DNA from: an uncultured archaeon A07HN63
GTDB taxonomy: Archaea; Halobacteriota; Halobacteria; Halobacteriales; Haloferacaceae
Reading direction: 5' to 3'
Length of the DNA stretch: 17,691 nucleotides
Assembly: GCA_000496215.1 (NCBI GenBank)
Contig: KI543219.1
Location: 107,906-125,596 of the forward strand
Positions 7,395 through 14,183 of the stretch are shown here, in pieces. How positions within the stretch are numbered: position 1 is the first letter of the stretch; every line of letters starts with the position of its first letter. Made by a program: the position numbers and the translations under genes. A model generated the notes under the pieces. That model was given only the letters and a program-made list of their open reading frames with translations, was not told the DNA's origin and made no database searches.

Positions 7395-7789
7395 ACGAGG
7401 AACCCATGAGCGAGCAGCCGCTGACCGAGACCCGGGCCGACCAGCTCAAAACTGCCTGCCGGAGTGCGGTCGGCGACAACTGTCGGTCGGTGACCTACTT
7501 CGATGCGACCAACTTCATGCAGGTCTATCTTCGCGACGATCTCGAACGGGATGCCGACCTCATGTCGTTTATCGGCCACGAGTGGCACGACTACAAGACG
7601 ACGACCGACGCCTACACCGGGTCGGAACTCGGCAACTACGAGTACACGATCCGGAACTTCGAGAACGGGTTTCTGGTTCGCATCGGCGTCAGTGACAGCG
7701 GTGTTATCGTCACCACGGACGGCCTGAAGCTGAAGGATTTCGATTCGCTCGTGGCGACGATCACCGACCTCCTCGACCGCTGGGACTGA
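7388..7789 (+). CDS. Conserved haloarchaeal protein, 133 aa
   Basis: Small acidic soluble protein with no signal peptide or membrane segment. I believe it belongs to a haloarchaea-specific DUF (possibly DUF7522), but cannot confirm the number. A conserved-looking core reads VTYFDATNFMQVYLRDDLE, then FIGHEWHDYKTTTDAY and FENGFLVRIGVSDSGVIVTTDG, a mixed alpha/beta pattern ending in a helix. Two ATGs are possible, 7388 and 7406. The first lies inside a perfect hairpin, so the second may be used for translation. The rhomboid gene starts 6 nt after its stop, which argues for one operon. Confidence 0.8.
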   Translation: MSDEEPMSEQPLTETRADQLKTACRSAVGDNCRSVTYFDATNFMQVYLRDDLERDADLMSFIGHEWHDYKTTTDAYTGSELGNYEYTIRNFENGFLVRIGVSDSGVIVTTDGLKLKDFDSLVATITDLLDRWD

Positions 7790-7795
7790 CCCGCC

Positions 7796-8686
7796 GTGGT
7801 CGGGCGTCGGCTCCGCGCCGTGCTGACACTGCCGGTCACGGCCGCGCGCTGGTGGCACCGGATCACGACAGCCCCGCTGGCCGAGCAGTGGTTGCTGGTG
7901 GTGGCGCTGCCGGGACTCCTGAGTCTGGGGTGGCTCCTCGGTATCGGCGATGGTCTCGGGTTCAGTCTGGCGGCGGACTCGCTGGTGGCCGATCCGCGAA
8001 CGCTGCTCACGGCCTTTACCGCGAACTTCATCCACGTCAGCGCGCGCCACCTGCTCGACAATCTGCTGAACTTCTGGATCACGCTGTTCGGGCTCTACCC
8101 GCTGGTCGCGATCGCCGGCTGGGAGGGCCGCTTTCGCCGGCTCGCCGTCGTCTACTGTACCGTCGTCCCGTTCGTTGTCGCGTGGGTGACGCTGGCGACG
8201 CTCGGACAGGTGACCGATCAGCTCTCGGTCGGGTTTTCCGGCGTTGTCGCCGCGTTTCTCGGCTTCCTGCCGCTCGCGCTCGCGGCGGCCGCGGGCAGGG
8301 CAACCGGTGGCGACCTCGATCCCGCGTGGGGTGTCGTCCCGTTTCTGGGATCGCTGGCGGTTGTCTTCGTGACGCCCTCCGTGTGGTACTTTCCGGCCCA
8401 GCCCACGCTGGCGGCTGGCTGTCTCGGGTTTGCCATACTCGCGGCGGCCGGGCTCTGGTGGGCCGACGAGCCCAGCCCTCGGCGGGACAGCCAACAGCTC
8501 TCGGCCGACGAGGAACTCGCCTTTCTCATCGGTGTGACCGTCTTCGGGACCGGCGTCGCCGGCGCGCTGGTGATCGTTCCCCGGGGCACCAACGTCTGGG
8601 GCCATCTAACGGGGTACGTAGCCGGCTTCCTCATTCCGTATCTGTGGTACGTCGTTGGTCCAGCACTCAGCGGGCGCACACGATGA
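7796..8686 (+). CDS. Rhomboid-family intramembrane serine protease
   Basis: 296-aa polytopic membrane protein starting at a GTG only 6 nt after the upstream stop. About seven hydrophobic segments are visible. The rhomboid hallmarks are present: the HLLDNLLNF stretch after the first helix, the catalytic serine in GFSG (Ser148), and the catalytic histidine in the last helices, WGHLTGYVAGF (His270). Rhomboids cut transmembrane segments of client proteins within the bilayer. The client is unknown. Co-expression with the 133-aa protein is likely given the spacing. It converges on the AbgA-like gene with 15 bp between stops. Confidence 0.88.
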   Translation: MVGRRLRAVLTLPVTAARWWHRITTAPLAEQWLLVVALPGLLSLGWLLGIGDGLGFSLAADSLVADPRTLLTAFTANFIHVSARHLLDNLLNFWITLFGLYPLVAIAGWEGRFRRLAVVYCTVVPFVVAWVTLATLGQVTDQLSVGFSGVVAAFLGFLPLALAAAAGRATGGDLDPAWGVVPFLGSLAVVFVTPSVWYFPAQPTLAAGCLGFAILAAAGLWWADEPSPRRDSQQLSADEELAFLIGVTVFGTGVAGALVIVPRGTNVWGHLTGYVAGFLIPYLWYVVGPALSGRTR

Positions 8687-8701
8687 CCGCACCAACGGAA
8701 A

Positions 8702-9991
8702 TCACGACACCGGTTCGGCGTCGGCGACCGCGTGGACAACGCCGGCCATGAGCTCGATGCCGACGGCGATATCGCGCTCCGCTACGTCGAACGTCGGCGT
8801 GTGATGGCCGCCGGGATGGTCGGTGCCAACACCGACGTAGGCCGCCAGCCCGCCGTGGTCCTGCACGCGCTGCATGAGATACGTCGCGTCCTCGCTGCCG
8901 CCGAGGCTATCGTGTTCGACGACGGTGTCGACGCCGTCGGTGTGGTGGGCGACGCGGTCGACAACGTCGACGATGGCGGCATCGCTGTGAGCACTCGGCG
9001 CGTCGCCGAGGCGGTCGGTCTCGACTTCGCAATCGTGCATCGCGGCCGCGCCGTCGAGGACGCGCTCGGCGCGCTCCCACATGTACTCCATCAACTCGGT
9101 CGTCTCGCCGCGGACCTCGCCCTCGATGAACGCTGCCTCGGGCACGATGTTGCTCGCGGTGCCGCCGCCGACGCGACCGGCGTTGACGCGCGTCCCGCCC
9201 GCCGAGTTGCGCGGAATCCCGTAGAGATTCTGCACCGCGGCGGCCATCGCCTGCACCGCGTTGTCGCCGTCCTCCGGTCGCGCGCCGGCGTGGGCCGAGT
9301 CGCCCGCGAAGGTCGCCTCGAACTGCCGGACAGCGAGGAACTCGTCGATGCCGGCGACGACCTCGCCGGAGGGGTGATCAAGGCCGATGTGGAGCGCGAG
9401 CAGGGAGTCGACATCGTCGAGCACGCCGGATTCGGCGAGGGGTTTTCCGCCGGACACTGTCTCCTCGGCGGGCTGGAAGATGAGTTTGAACGTGCCCGCG
9501 AACTCGCTGTCGAGGACCGCATCGAGAACACCGAGCCCAATCGTCGCGTGGGCGTCGTGGCCGCAGGCGTGCATGTAGCCCTCGTTGGTCGACCGAAAGC
9601 CCGCGGCCGCGGGGTCGTGGTCGTCGGCGTCGGCCTCGGTGATCGGGAGCGCGTCGATATCGACGCGCAGGGCGACCGTCGGGCCGTCACCGCGTTCGAC
9701 GACGGCGACCGCACCGGTGAAGCCGTCGCCGACGGTGTCGAGTACGTCCTCGCGTGCGCCAGCCTCACGGGCGCGCTCGCGCCATTCGGCGAGCGTCGCC
9801 TCGTCAGGAACGTTGCGCCGGGAATCGGCCGCGTGAATCGCGGACCCGTAGAGGAGGTCGTCAATGTCTCGCTGTTCGAGTTCGTCGACCAGTCGGCTCG
9901 TCGTGTAGAACTCACACCACGCCGGTTCAGGATGCTGGTGAAGATCTCGGCGCAGGTCGCGGTGGGAATTGGCGAGTTCGGGATCGGTCAT
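8702..9991 (-). CDS. M20 family amidohydrolase, AbgA-like
   Basis: 429-aa zinc peptidase-family hydrolase of the M20D/amidohydrolase group, which removes amino acids or acyl groups from N-acyl conjugates. Motifs run in order: RRDLHQHPEPAWCEF at the N terminus, LRVDIDALPI, the metal site MHACGHDAHATIGLG, LIFQPAEE with the catalytic Glu, DSAHAGARPEDGDNA (dimerisation-domain His), SEDATYLM and GGHHTPTFD near the end. The N-terminal EPAW.EF and the long insert before GFTGAVA resemble the p-aminobenzoyl-glutamate hydrolase subunit AbgA as I recall it, more than standard IAA-amino acid hydrolases. No AbgB or AbgT partner is seen here. It has a good leaderless promoter at 10013-10020. Confidence 0.93.
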   Translation of the reverse strand: MTDPELANSHRDLRRDLHQHPEPAWCEFYTTSRLVDELEQRDIDDLLYGSAIHAADSRRNVPDEATLAEWRERAREAGAREDVLDTVGDGFTGAVAVVERGDGPTVALRVDIDALPITEADADDHDPAAAGFRSTNEGYMHACGHDAHATIGLGVLDAVLDSEFAGTFKLIFQPAEETVSGGKPLAESGVLDDVDSLLALHIGLDHPSGEVVAGIDEFLAVRQFEATFAGDSAHAGARPEDGDNAVQAMAAAVQNLYGIPRNSAGGTRVNAGRVGGGTASNIVPEAAFIEGEVRGETTELMEYMWERAERVLDGAAAMHDCEVETDRLGDAPSAHSDAAIVDVVDRVAHHTDGVDTVVEHDSLGGSEDATYLMQRVQDHGGLAAYVGVGTDHPGGHHTPTFDVAERDIAVGIELMAGVVHAVADAEPVS

Positions 9992-10012
9992 ACCAGTGGA
10001 GAGCGCGCGGGC

Positions 10013-10020
10013 GAAATAAA
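10013..10020 (-). promoter_or_regulatory. TATA-box promoter for the AbgA-like gene
   Basis: On the minus strand the site reads CTTTATTTC, centred about 26 nt before the ATG at 9991. Sequence and spacing are those of a haloarchaeal leaderless promoter, and it supports the start choice. Confidence 0.65.
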
Positions 10021-10216
10021 GTCTGCCTGTCGCCGAAACGACCGTTCAGATCAGCATGCGTGGACGAGTGCACCTCGAAAGTACCGCCCGGCTGCGGTTG
10101 CTCGGTTAGCCAACGTGGCGGGACTGAAGGGGGCCGGCGGGAGATTTCAATAAAGTGCCAATTTCTCCGACAACATTGAACAAACAGCGTAGAATCTCAT
10201 TCATTGCCAATCTACT

Positions 10217-10570
10217 TCAGTTCTCGCCAAGCGGTTGCTGCTGTTCGACCTCGATCTCGACGTGAACCGAGTCGGGAAACTCCATGTGGCCGATCTCGCG
10301 GGCGATATGCTCCGAGCCGTGGATGTCGATCCGGTGTTCGTAGACGCTATAATCCCAGCTTGGGAAGGTGCTGCCGGGCTGGAGTGTCCGGTTCTGGGGG
10401 ACGCTAAGATGTTGTTCGGGTTCGGTGTGTGGCCCCTTGCACTGGGCCCCCTTTCGCTCGACCGTCTCGGTCACCGAGTCGACCGTCTCCCGGAGGACAG
10501 CCTGGTCGCCCGACTGAAAGGTGAGCTTCGTGACGAAGGTCATACCCGCCACTGCAACGGCGAGCACCAA
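10217..10570 (-). CDS. Conserved haloarchaeal membrane-anchored protein, probably frameshifted 5' end
   Basis: The open part encodes 117 aa from a TTG at 10570. The hydrophobic start (LVLAVAVAGMTFVTKLTF) looks like a membrane anchor and the remainder like a soluble domain: VDSVTETVERKGAQC, then YSVYEHRIDIHG and MEFPDSVHVEIEVEQQQP. I do not know the family. In-frame sequence continues upstream of the TTG (HPVQPLWGPITRHRPVDG) to a TGA at 10643, with no better start codon. A neighbouring frame from an ATG at 10697 reads MTAHRKSVSK then LTGVIRLLS; joining them at about 10625-10630 by removing one base gives a continuous 159-aa protein. The true gene is therefore probably 10217-10697. Its start would lie 11 bp from the divergent Nudix start. 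Confidence 0.68.
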   Translation of the reverse strand: MVLAVAVAGMTFVTKLTFQSGDQAVLRETVDSVTETVERKGAQCKGPHTEPEQHLSVPQNRTLQPGSTFPSWDYSVYEHRIDIHGSEHIAREIGHMEFPDSVHVEIEVEQQQPLGEN

Positions 10571-10708
10571 AAGCCCGTCTACCGGCCGGTGGCGTGTGAT
10601 CGGTCCCCATAGCGGCTGGACAGGGTGGCGAGAGCAGCCGGATCACACCGGTCAGTGCCCCCGGTGGCTTCGATACGCTCTTACGATGGGCCGTCATTGT
10701 AGTCGCCA

Positions 10709-11152
10709 ATGACGGTTGAGGCAATCAGTGCTGGGGCGATCCTCTTCCGCGACACCCGTGGCTGCCGGGAGTATTTGCTCCTGAAAAGCCGACCCGGAGA
10801 CTGGGAATTTCCCAAGGGCGGGGTCGAAGGTGACGAGGAACTCCAGCAGACAGCGATCCGAGAGGTACAGGAGGAAGCCGGTATCGAGGAGTTCAGACTC
10901 ATCAACGGCTTCCGCGAGGACTACAACTACGTGTTTCAGGCCAGCGGCGACACGATCCACAAGACGGTGCATCTCTTCATCGCCCACTCCTTCGAGGCGA
11001 GCGCGGAGATCTCGACCGAGCACCGCGATCTCCAGTGGCGGGATTACGAGCAGGCACTGAACACGATCACGCAGGACGGCCCCCGGAATATCCTCGAAAA
11101 GGCAGACGAGTTCCTCGACCAACGCCTCGAAGAGGAGGGCGATTACATCTAA
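10709..11152 (+). CDS. Nudix hydrolase, diadenosine tetraphosphatase-like
   Basis: 147-aa soluble Nudix enzyme. The signature G-x5-E-x7-REUxEExGU is complete at residues 37-59 (GGVEGDEELQQTAIREVQEEAGI), so the Mg2+-binding glutamates are all present. Upstream, SAGAILFRD and LLLKSRPGDWEFPKG match the NUDT2/Ap4A hydrolase type, which splits dinucleoside polyphosphates formed under stress. Substrate choice is inference; other nucleoside diphosphate derivatives are possible. The ATG at 10709 gives the usual N terminus. The next gene begins 8 nt after its stop, so the two form an operon. No clear SD; TATA candidates upstream are weak. Confidence 0.92.
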   Translation: MTVEAISAGAILFRDTRGCREYLLLKSRPGDWEFPKGGVEGDEELQQTAIREVQEEAGIEEFRLINGFREDYNYVFQASGDTIHKTVHLFIAHSFEASAEISTEHRDLQWRDYEQALNTITQDGPRNILEKADEFLDQRLEEEGDYI

Positions 11153-11160
11153 CGAGAGCC

Positions 11161-12186
11161 GTGTCCAGCCCCGCCAGTGCCGACTCGGAGTTCGTCTACG
11201 AACTGCGGGTCTGCCGGTGGGCCGAGCTGGGCTGGCCGCCCGGCAACAGCACCGATGCAGCACCAGACGGACCAACGAGCGGCGATACCGCCCACATCGT
11301 CGCGCGACAGCTCGGCACCAGACAGCGACGCTGGGATACCGTCATCGTCGAGTGCGATCCAGAAGGCCTCCGTGCTCGCGCCGCATTCGGCGACGACGAA
11401 CTCGATTCGGACCTCCTGCACGTCGTTCGCAATGCCCCATCTGAGTGGGCGTGGTACCGCGACCCGCTCCCGAAACCCGACTACCCGTGGCGATACGTCC
11501 GCGAGGCCGTTCACCGCGCCGCCGACCGCGGCGTCGTCGAGACGCGAACAGACGGCAATCGCATCCAGCTAAGACGAATCGCGCCGTATCCCGACTGGGT
11601 CGACCGGTTGATCGCCATCGAGAACAAGCCCGATCTGGATGCTTCGGCAGCCGACCGGCTGGCCGACCAGCTTGCACACGATGTCGAGACCGGCCTCGCC
11701 GACGCGGCCTGGGTTGCCACCGCCGAAACCGGGGCGACCGTCGAGCCCGCACTGCTCGAAGCGCTGCCGGTCGAGGCCGGGGTTCTCACGACGGATTTCA
11801 CCGGCGGCGTCGACGGCGACGCGGCGGGCGTCGCGTGGCATCCAACAGGGCTGGAACCGACCCACGGCGAGGCGCATCGAACCGCCCGCCGGCTCGAACT
11901 CGCCGAGCGCGCCTACGGTCGCGGGTGGCGCGACTATCAGGAGACCATGCGCCCCGATTGCCGACACTACGAGCTACGGCGCGATGGCCGGCTGCTGGTG
12001 CCGTGGTGTGCGGCCAAGGCGTGTCACCAGTCGGCGGCGATCTGCAGCGACGGCTGTGCGGATTTCGAGCCGGAACCGCCGGCATGGCGAACGGAGGGGT
12101 GGCCAATCGATGGGGGGCCGGGAAGCGGGATCAGGGAGCTGCTGCGTTCGCGGGCAGAGCGGCAGCGAGCGGACGAAGATCGGTAG
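11161..12186 (+). CDS. DUF5787 family protein with E-x-K motif and C-terminal cysteine cluster
   Basis: 341-aa acidic protein of unknown function, which I recognise as DUF5787. The GTG at 11161 is chosen because earlier in-frame starts overlap the Nudix gene and add unrelated sequence. Around residues 145-156 the string DWVDRLIAIENKPD has the D...E-x-K layout of PD-(D/E)XK nucleases, with a following helix containing Gln170. The C-terminal part has five cysteines: Cys267, then Cys283-x4-Cys288-x6-Cys295-x3-Cys299, a likely metal or iron-sulfur site. This combination recalls Cas4/AddB-type nucleases, but I know of no experimental work on the family and the link is inference. It is the second gene of the Nudix operon and converges with DUF5797, 2 bp apart. 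Confidence 0.83.
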   Translation: MSSPASADSEFVYELRVCRWAELGWPPGNSTDAAPDGPTSGDTAHIVARQLGTRQRRWDTVIVECDPEGLRARAAFGDDELDSDLLHVVRNAPSEWAWYRDPLPKPDYPWRYVREAVHRAADRGVVETRTDGNRIQLRRIAPYPDWVDRLIAIENKPDLDASAADRLADQLAHDVETGLADAAWVATAETGATVEPALLEALPVEAGVLTTDFTGGVDGDAAGVAWHPTGLEPTHGEAHRTARRLELAERAYGRGWRDYQETMRPDCRHYELRRDGRLLVPWCAAKACHQSAAICSDGCADFEPEPPAWRTEGWPIDGGPGSGIRELLRSRAERQRADEDR

Positions 12187-12188
12187 CC

Positions 12189-12704
12189 TCAGTCCTCGCT
12201 GACCGCCACCGACACCGCGTCGCGGTCGACACAGGCACGAAACGTCGGCACGGTCCGGTAGATCACCTCGACAACGCCGATCCGTTTGAGTCGCTGGAGG
12301 GCCTGCCGAACGTCCTCGACATCGGGGTCGATATCGTGGGTCTCGCGGAGGCCGTTGAGCACGCTGACGACGCTCTCGGATCGCTCGTTGGGTCCAGCAA
12401 CGGTCTCGAAGACGGTCGCCTCCAACGACGAGAGCCGGACGGAACTCGGCGGCGCGTCGTCGCTCTCGCCGTCGGCCGAGGGAGCGACGCCCGGCTCGAC
12501 ATCGGTGAGGTCGACGGCCTCCGGTGTCGAGCGGATGAGGCTGTCGTCGTCGCGGTAATAGTACTCCTTGAGATGGCCTTCGAGATACTGGTGGACATCG
12601 CTGCCGCTGTCGAGCTCCCAGCGATCCTGTAGCTCGCCGTTTTTCGTCGGCTGTAACTCGACGATATCCTCCAGCCGGGCCAGTTCCTCATCGGTGAGGC
12701 TCAT
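12189..12704 (-). CDS. DUF5797 family protein
   Basis: 171-aa acidic protein recognised as the haloarchaeal DUF5797 family. It starts MSLTDEELARLEDIVELQPTK and continues with LQDRWELDSGSDVHQYLE and KEYYYRDDDSLIR, a helical block resembling a winged-helix-like N-terminal domain. A linker rich in Asp, Pro and Ser follows (about residues 75-95). The C-terminal half (SSLEATVFETVAG to ALQRLKRIGVVEVIYRTVPTF) has a second helix-turn-helix-like pattern, so DNA binding is plausible but unproven. A longer start at 12728 adds only MGWLVTVG and is less likely. It is divergent from the TFS gene. Confidence 0.87.
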   Translation of the reverse strand: MSLTDEELARLEDIVELQPTKNGELQDRWELDSGSDVHQYLEGHLKEYYYRDDDSLIRSTPEAVDLTDVEPGVAPSADGESDDAPPSSVRLSSLEATVFETVAGPNERSESVVSVLNGLRETHDIDPDVEDVRQALQRLKRIGVVEVIYRTVPTFRACVDRDAVSVAVSED

Positions 12705-12804
12705 ACCGACGGTTACGAGCCATCCCATATCTGGGTTCCGGGTTCGGTCGCGGGACCGGTCGAAGCGGCGCGACCACGACGGGCAGTCATGGCCGCTGAA
12801 CCCA

Positions 12805-12813
12805 TTATTTAAG
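12805..12813 (+). promoter_or_regulatory. TATA-box promoter for TFS
   Basis: TTATTTAAG is centred about 30 nt before the ATG at 12839 and lies in an AT-rich patch. This gives a leaderless or nearly leaderless TFS transcript. Confidence 0.65.
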
Positions 12814-12838
12814 TACGAAAGCGGACTTCGACCCGCTA

Positions 12839-13159
12839 ATGGAATTCTGTGACGACTGTGGCTCGATGATGAAGACCGACGACGAGCAGTGGATCTGTGG
12901 CTCCTGTGGCTTCACCAAACTCCGCGACGAGGCCAAGGAGGCCGCCATGGTGACGACCGAGGGCCAGACCGAAAGCGAGATTGTCGATATCAGCGACGCC
13001 GAGGACCAGGGCCTGCCGACGACCGAGGCCTCCTGTCCGGAGTGCGATAACGACCGCGCCCACTGGTACATGCAGCAGATTCGGGCGGCCGACGAGTCGG
13101 AGACGCGGTTTTTCATCTGCACCGAGTGCGAACACAAGTGGCGCGAGGACGACCACTAG
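12839..13159 (+). CDS. tfs: Transcription factor S (TFS/TFIIS-like RNA polymerase cleavage factor)
   Basis: 106-aa protein with two zinc ribbons. The N-terminal ribbon uses Cys4, Cys7, Cys20 and Cys23 (RPB9-like). The C-terminal TFIIS ribbon uses Cys66, Cys69, Cys94 and Cys97. Between the last two pairs, QIRAADESETRFF carries the acidic hairpin Asp85-Glu86 that reaches into the polymerase active site and triggers cleavage of backtracked RNA. The intact Asp-Glu pair marks it as an active cleavage factor rather than an inhibitory paralogue. The next gene starts at the base after its TAG, so they are cotranscribed. Confidence 0.96.
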   Translation: MEFCDDCGSMMKTDDEQWICGSCGFTKLRDEAKEAAMVTTEGQTESEIVDISDAEDQGLPTTEASCPECDNDRAHWYMQQIRAADESETRFFICTECEHKWREDDH

Positions 13160-13776
13160 ATGGACGTCCCGCCACCAGCCGTCCCGAGCGAGCGACTTGA
13201 CGGCTGGCGGCGGACCGAAGCGACCATCGAGGAGGCGTTTTCGACGCCCGTTGTCACCGTCTACACCCACACCGTCGTTTACGAGGAGATCGAACGACGT
13301 GAGCGCATCGCCGACGACACCGGCGTCGACCAGCCGTGGCGGTTCTTCTTCGTGAGCCGGATTTGCCTCGATCCGGATCGAGACCCCTCACGTCTGCTGA
13401 CATCGCTGGTGCGGCGGAAGGCGACCGCCGGGTTCGTCGACCGACTCGAAGACCGCGGCATCGAAGGGGTTTCAGAGCGCGACCGCGAGAATCCCGGATC
13501 GGTGACACCGACGGACTGATCGTCACCTACGGCGGCGCGTTCCGACATCGACGCGACGAAGCTGGCGACAGCGCGTTGCTCTCGCTGCCGGTCGCCGCAC
13601 TGCTGGCCGTCTGGGACACCGGCGGGGACTACCACGTCGCCGGCGGCGCGTATCCCGACGGCCCACCCGACAGTGGACCACCCGAGGTGGTCGACCCGCT
13701 CGCCGAGACGGTCGATCCGGCGAGCGATCACGACCGGCTTAGAGAGCTGATCGACGGCTGTGGCAAAATCGAGTGA
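13160..13776 (+). pseudogene. Conserved haloarchaeal protein downstream of TFS, one frameshift
   Basis: The ATG directly abuts the TFS stop. The first frame (MDVPPPAVPSERLDGW, then STPVVTVYTHTVVYEE and QPWRFFFVSRICLDP) runs to a TGA at 13517. The second frame carries the rest, from about IGDTDGLIVTYGGAF through LPVAALLAVWDTGGDYHVAGGAYP to a TGA at 13774-13776. The two halves join if one base is missing between roughly 13480 and 13515; the exact point cannot be fixed. The corrected product is about 205 aa, soluble and acidic. The family is not one I can name. The conserved TFS spacing suggests the gene is normally functional, so sequencing error is a real possibility. Confidence 0.75.
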
Positions 13777-13797
13777 GCAGAGCAAAACGCATCGACG

Positions 13798-14091
13798 TCA
13801 GCCGTCGAGGACGACCTCACAGCAGGCTGTCGCCGCGTCGATGTGGGCGTCGGCAGTCTCGTCGCCGGTGGCGTCGGCCTCGGAGAGGAGCGCGGCGACC
13901 TGCTCGACGCGTTCGCGCCTGACGGCCGGCTCGATCCCCGCGCTGGCCGCATCGCGGGCGACAGCTTCGGCCTCGCCGAGCCAGCGGTTCGTCGCCGGCG
14001 GGACGGGTCGCTCGGCGGTGGCGACGAGATGGTCGGCGAGTGCCTCGACAGCGGCGTCGGGATCCGTCGGTACCTCCTCGGTCGGCTCCAT
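13798..14091 (-). CDS. Small conserved acidic protein, 97 aa
   Basis: Unrecognised but coding-like: strongly acidic, Ala-rich and predicted mostly helical (AVEALADHLVATAERPV, RWLGEAEAVARDAA, VEQVAALLSEADATG). The ATG at 14091 gives a start with acidic composition (MEPTEEVPTDPDAAVE); an upstream start at 14133 adds a basic, Thr/Ser-rich stretch and is less likely. No membrane segment, signal or metal motif is seen. It converges on the TFS operon with a 21-bp gap and is divergent from the lipoprotein gene. Confidence 0.72.
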   Translation of the reverse strand: MEPTEEVPTDPDAAVEALADHLVATAERPVPPATNRWLGEAEAVARDAASAGIEPAVRRERVEQVAALLSEADATGDETADAHIDAATACCEVVLDG

Positions 14092-14151
14092 ACCGGAAGC
14101 GTTGGTGACGACTGACGTAGGTCTATGGGTCACAGGAGTCGATCAGTGTCG

Positions 14152-14159
14152 TTTTATAG
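14152..14159 (+). promoter_or_regulatory. TATA-box promoter for the Tat lipoprotein gene
   Basis: TTTTATAG is centred about 28 nt before the ATG at 14184, which fits leaderless transcription and fixes the start. Confidence 0.65.
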
Positions 14160-14183
14160 CCACCTCCGGAAGTTGGCAAACGT

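Noticed and set aside
7145..8605. 486-aa minus-strand frame
   Set aside because: Opposite the rhomboid gene and the 133-aa gene; very rich in Arg, Gln and His, no domain, unlike the acidic proteome.
8732..10153. 473-aa plus-strand frame
   Set aside because: Lies opposite the motif-complete M20 amidohydrolase; its translation has no domain pattern and is a GC-driven antisense shadow.
10140..10155. Second TATA-like site (CTTTATTG on the minus strand) in the 225-bp gap
   Set aside because: No ORF or recognisable RNA starts at the right distance downstream; the AbgA-like gene already has a better placed promoter.
11035..11160. Earlier start for DUF5787
   Set aside because: Would overlap the Nudix coding region by over 100 bp and adds Arg-rich sequence; GTG at 11161 fits operon spacing.
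11445..12632. 395-aa plus-strand frame
   Set aside because: Out-of-frame over DUF5787 and antisense to DUF5797; Arg-rich first half is typical of a shadow frame.
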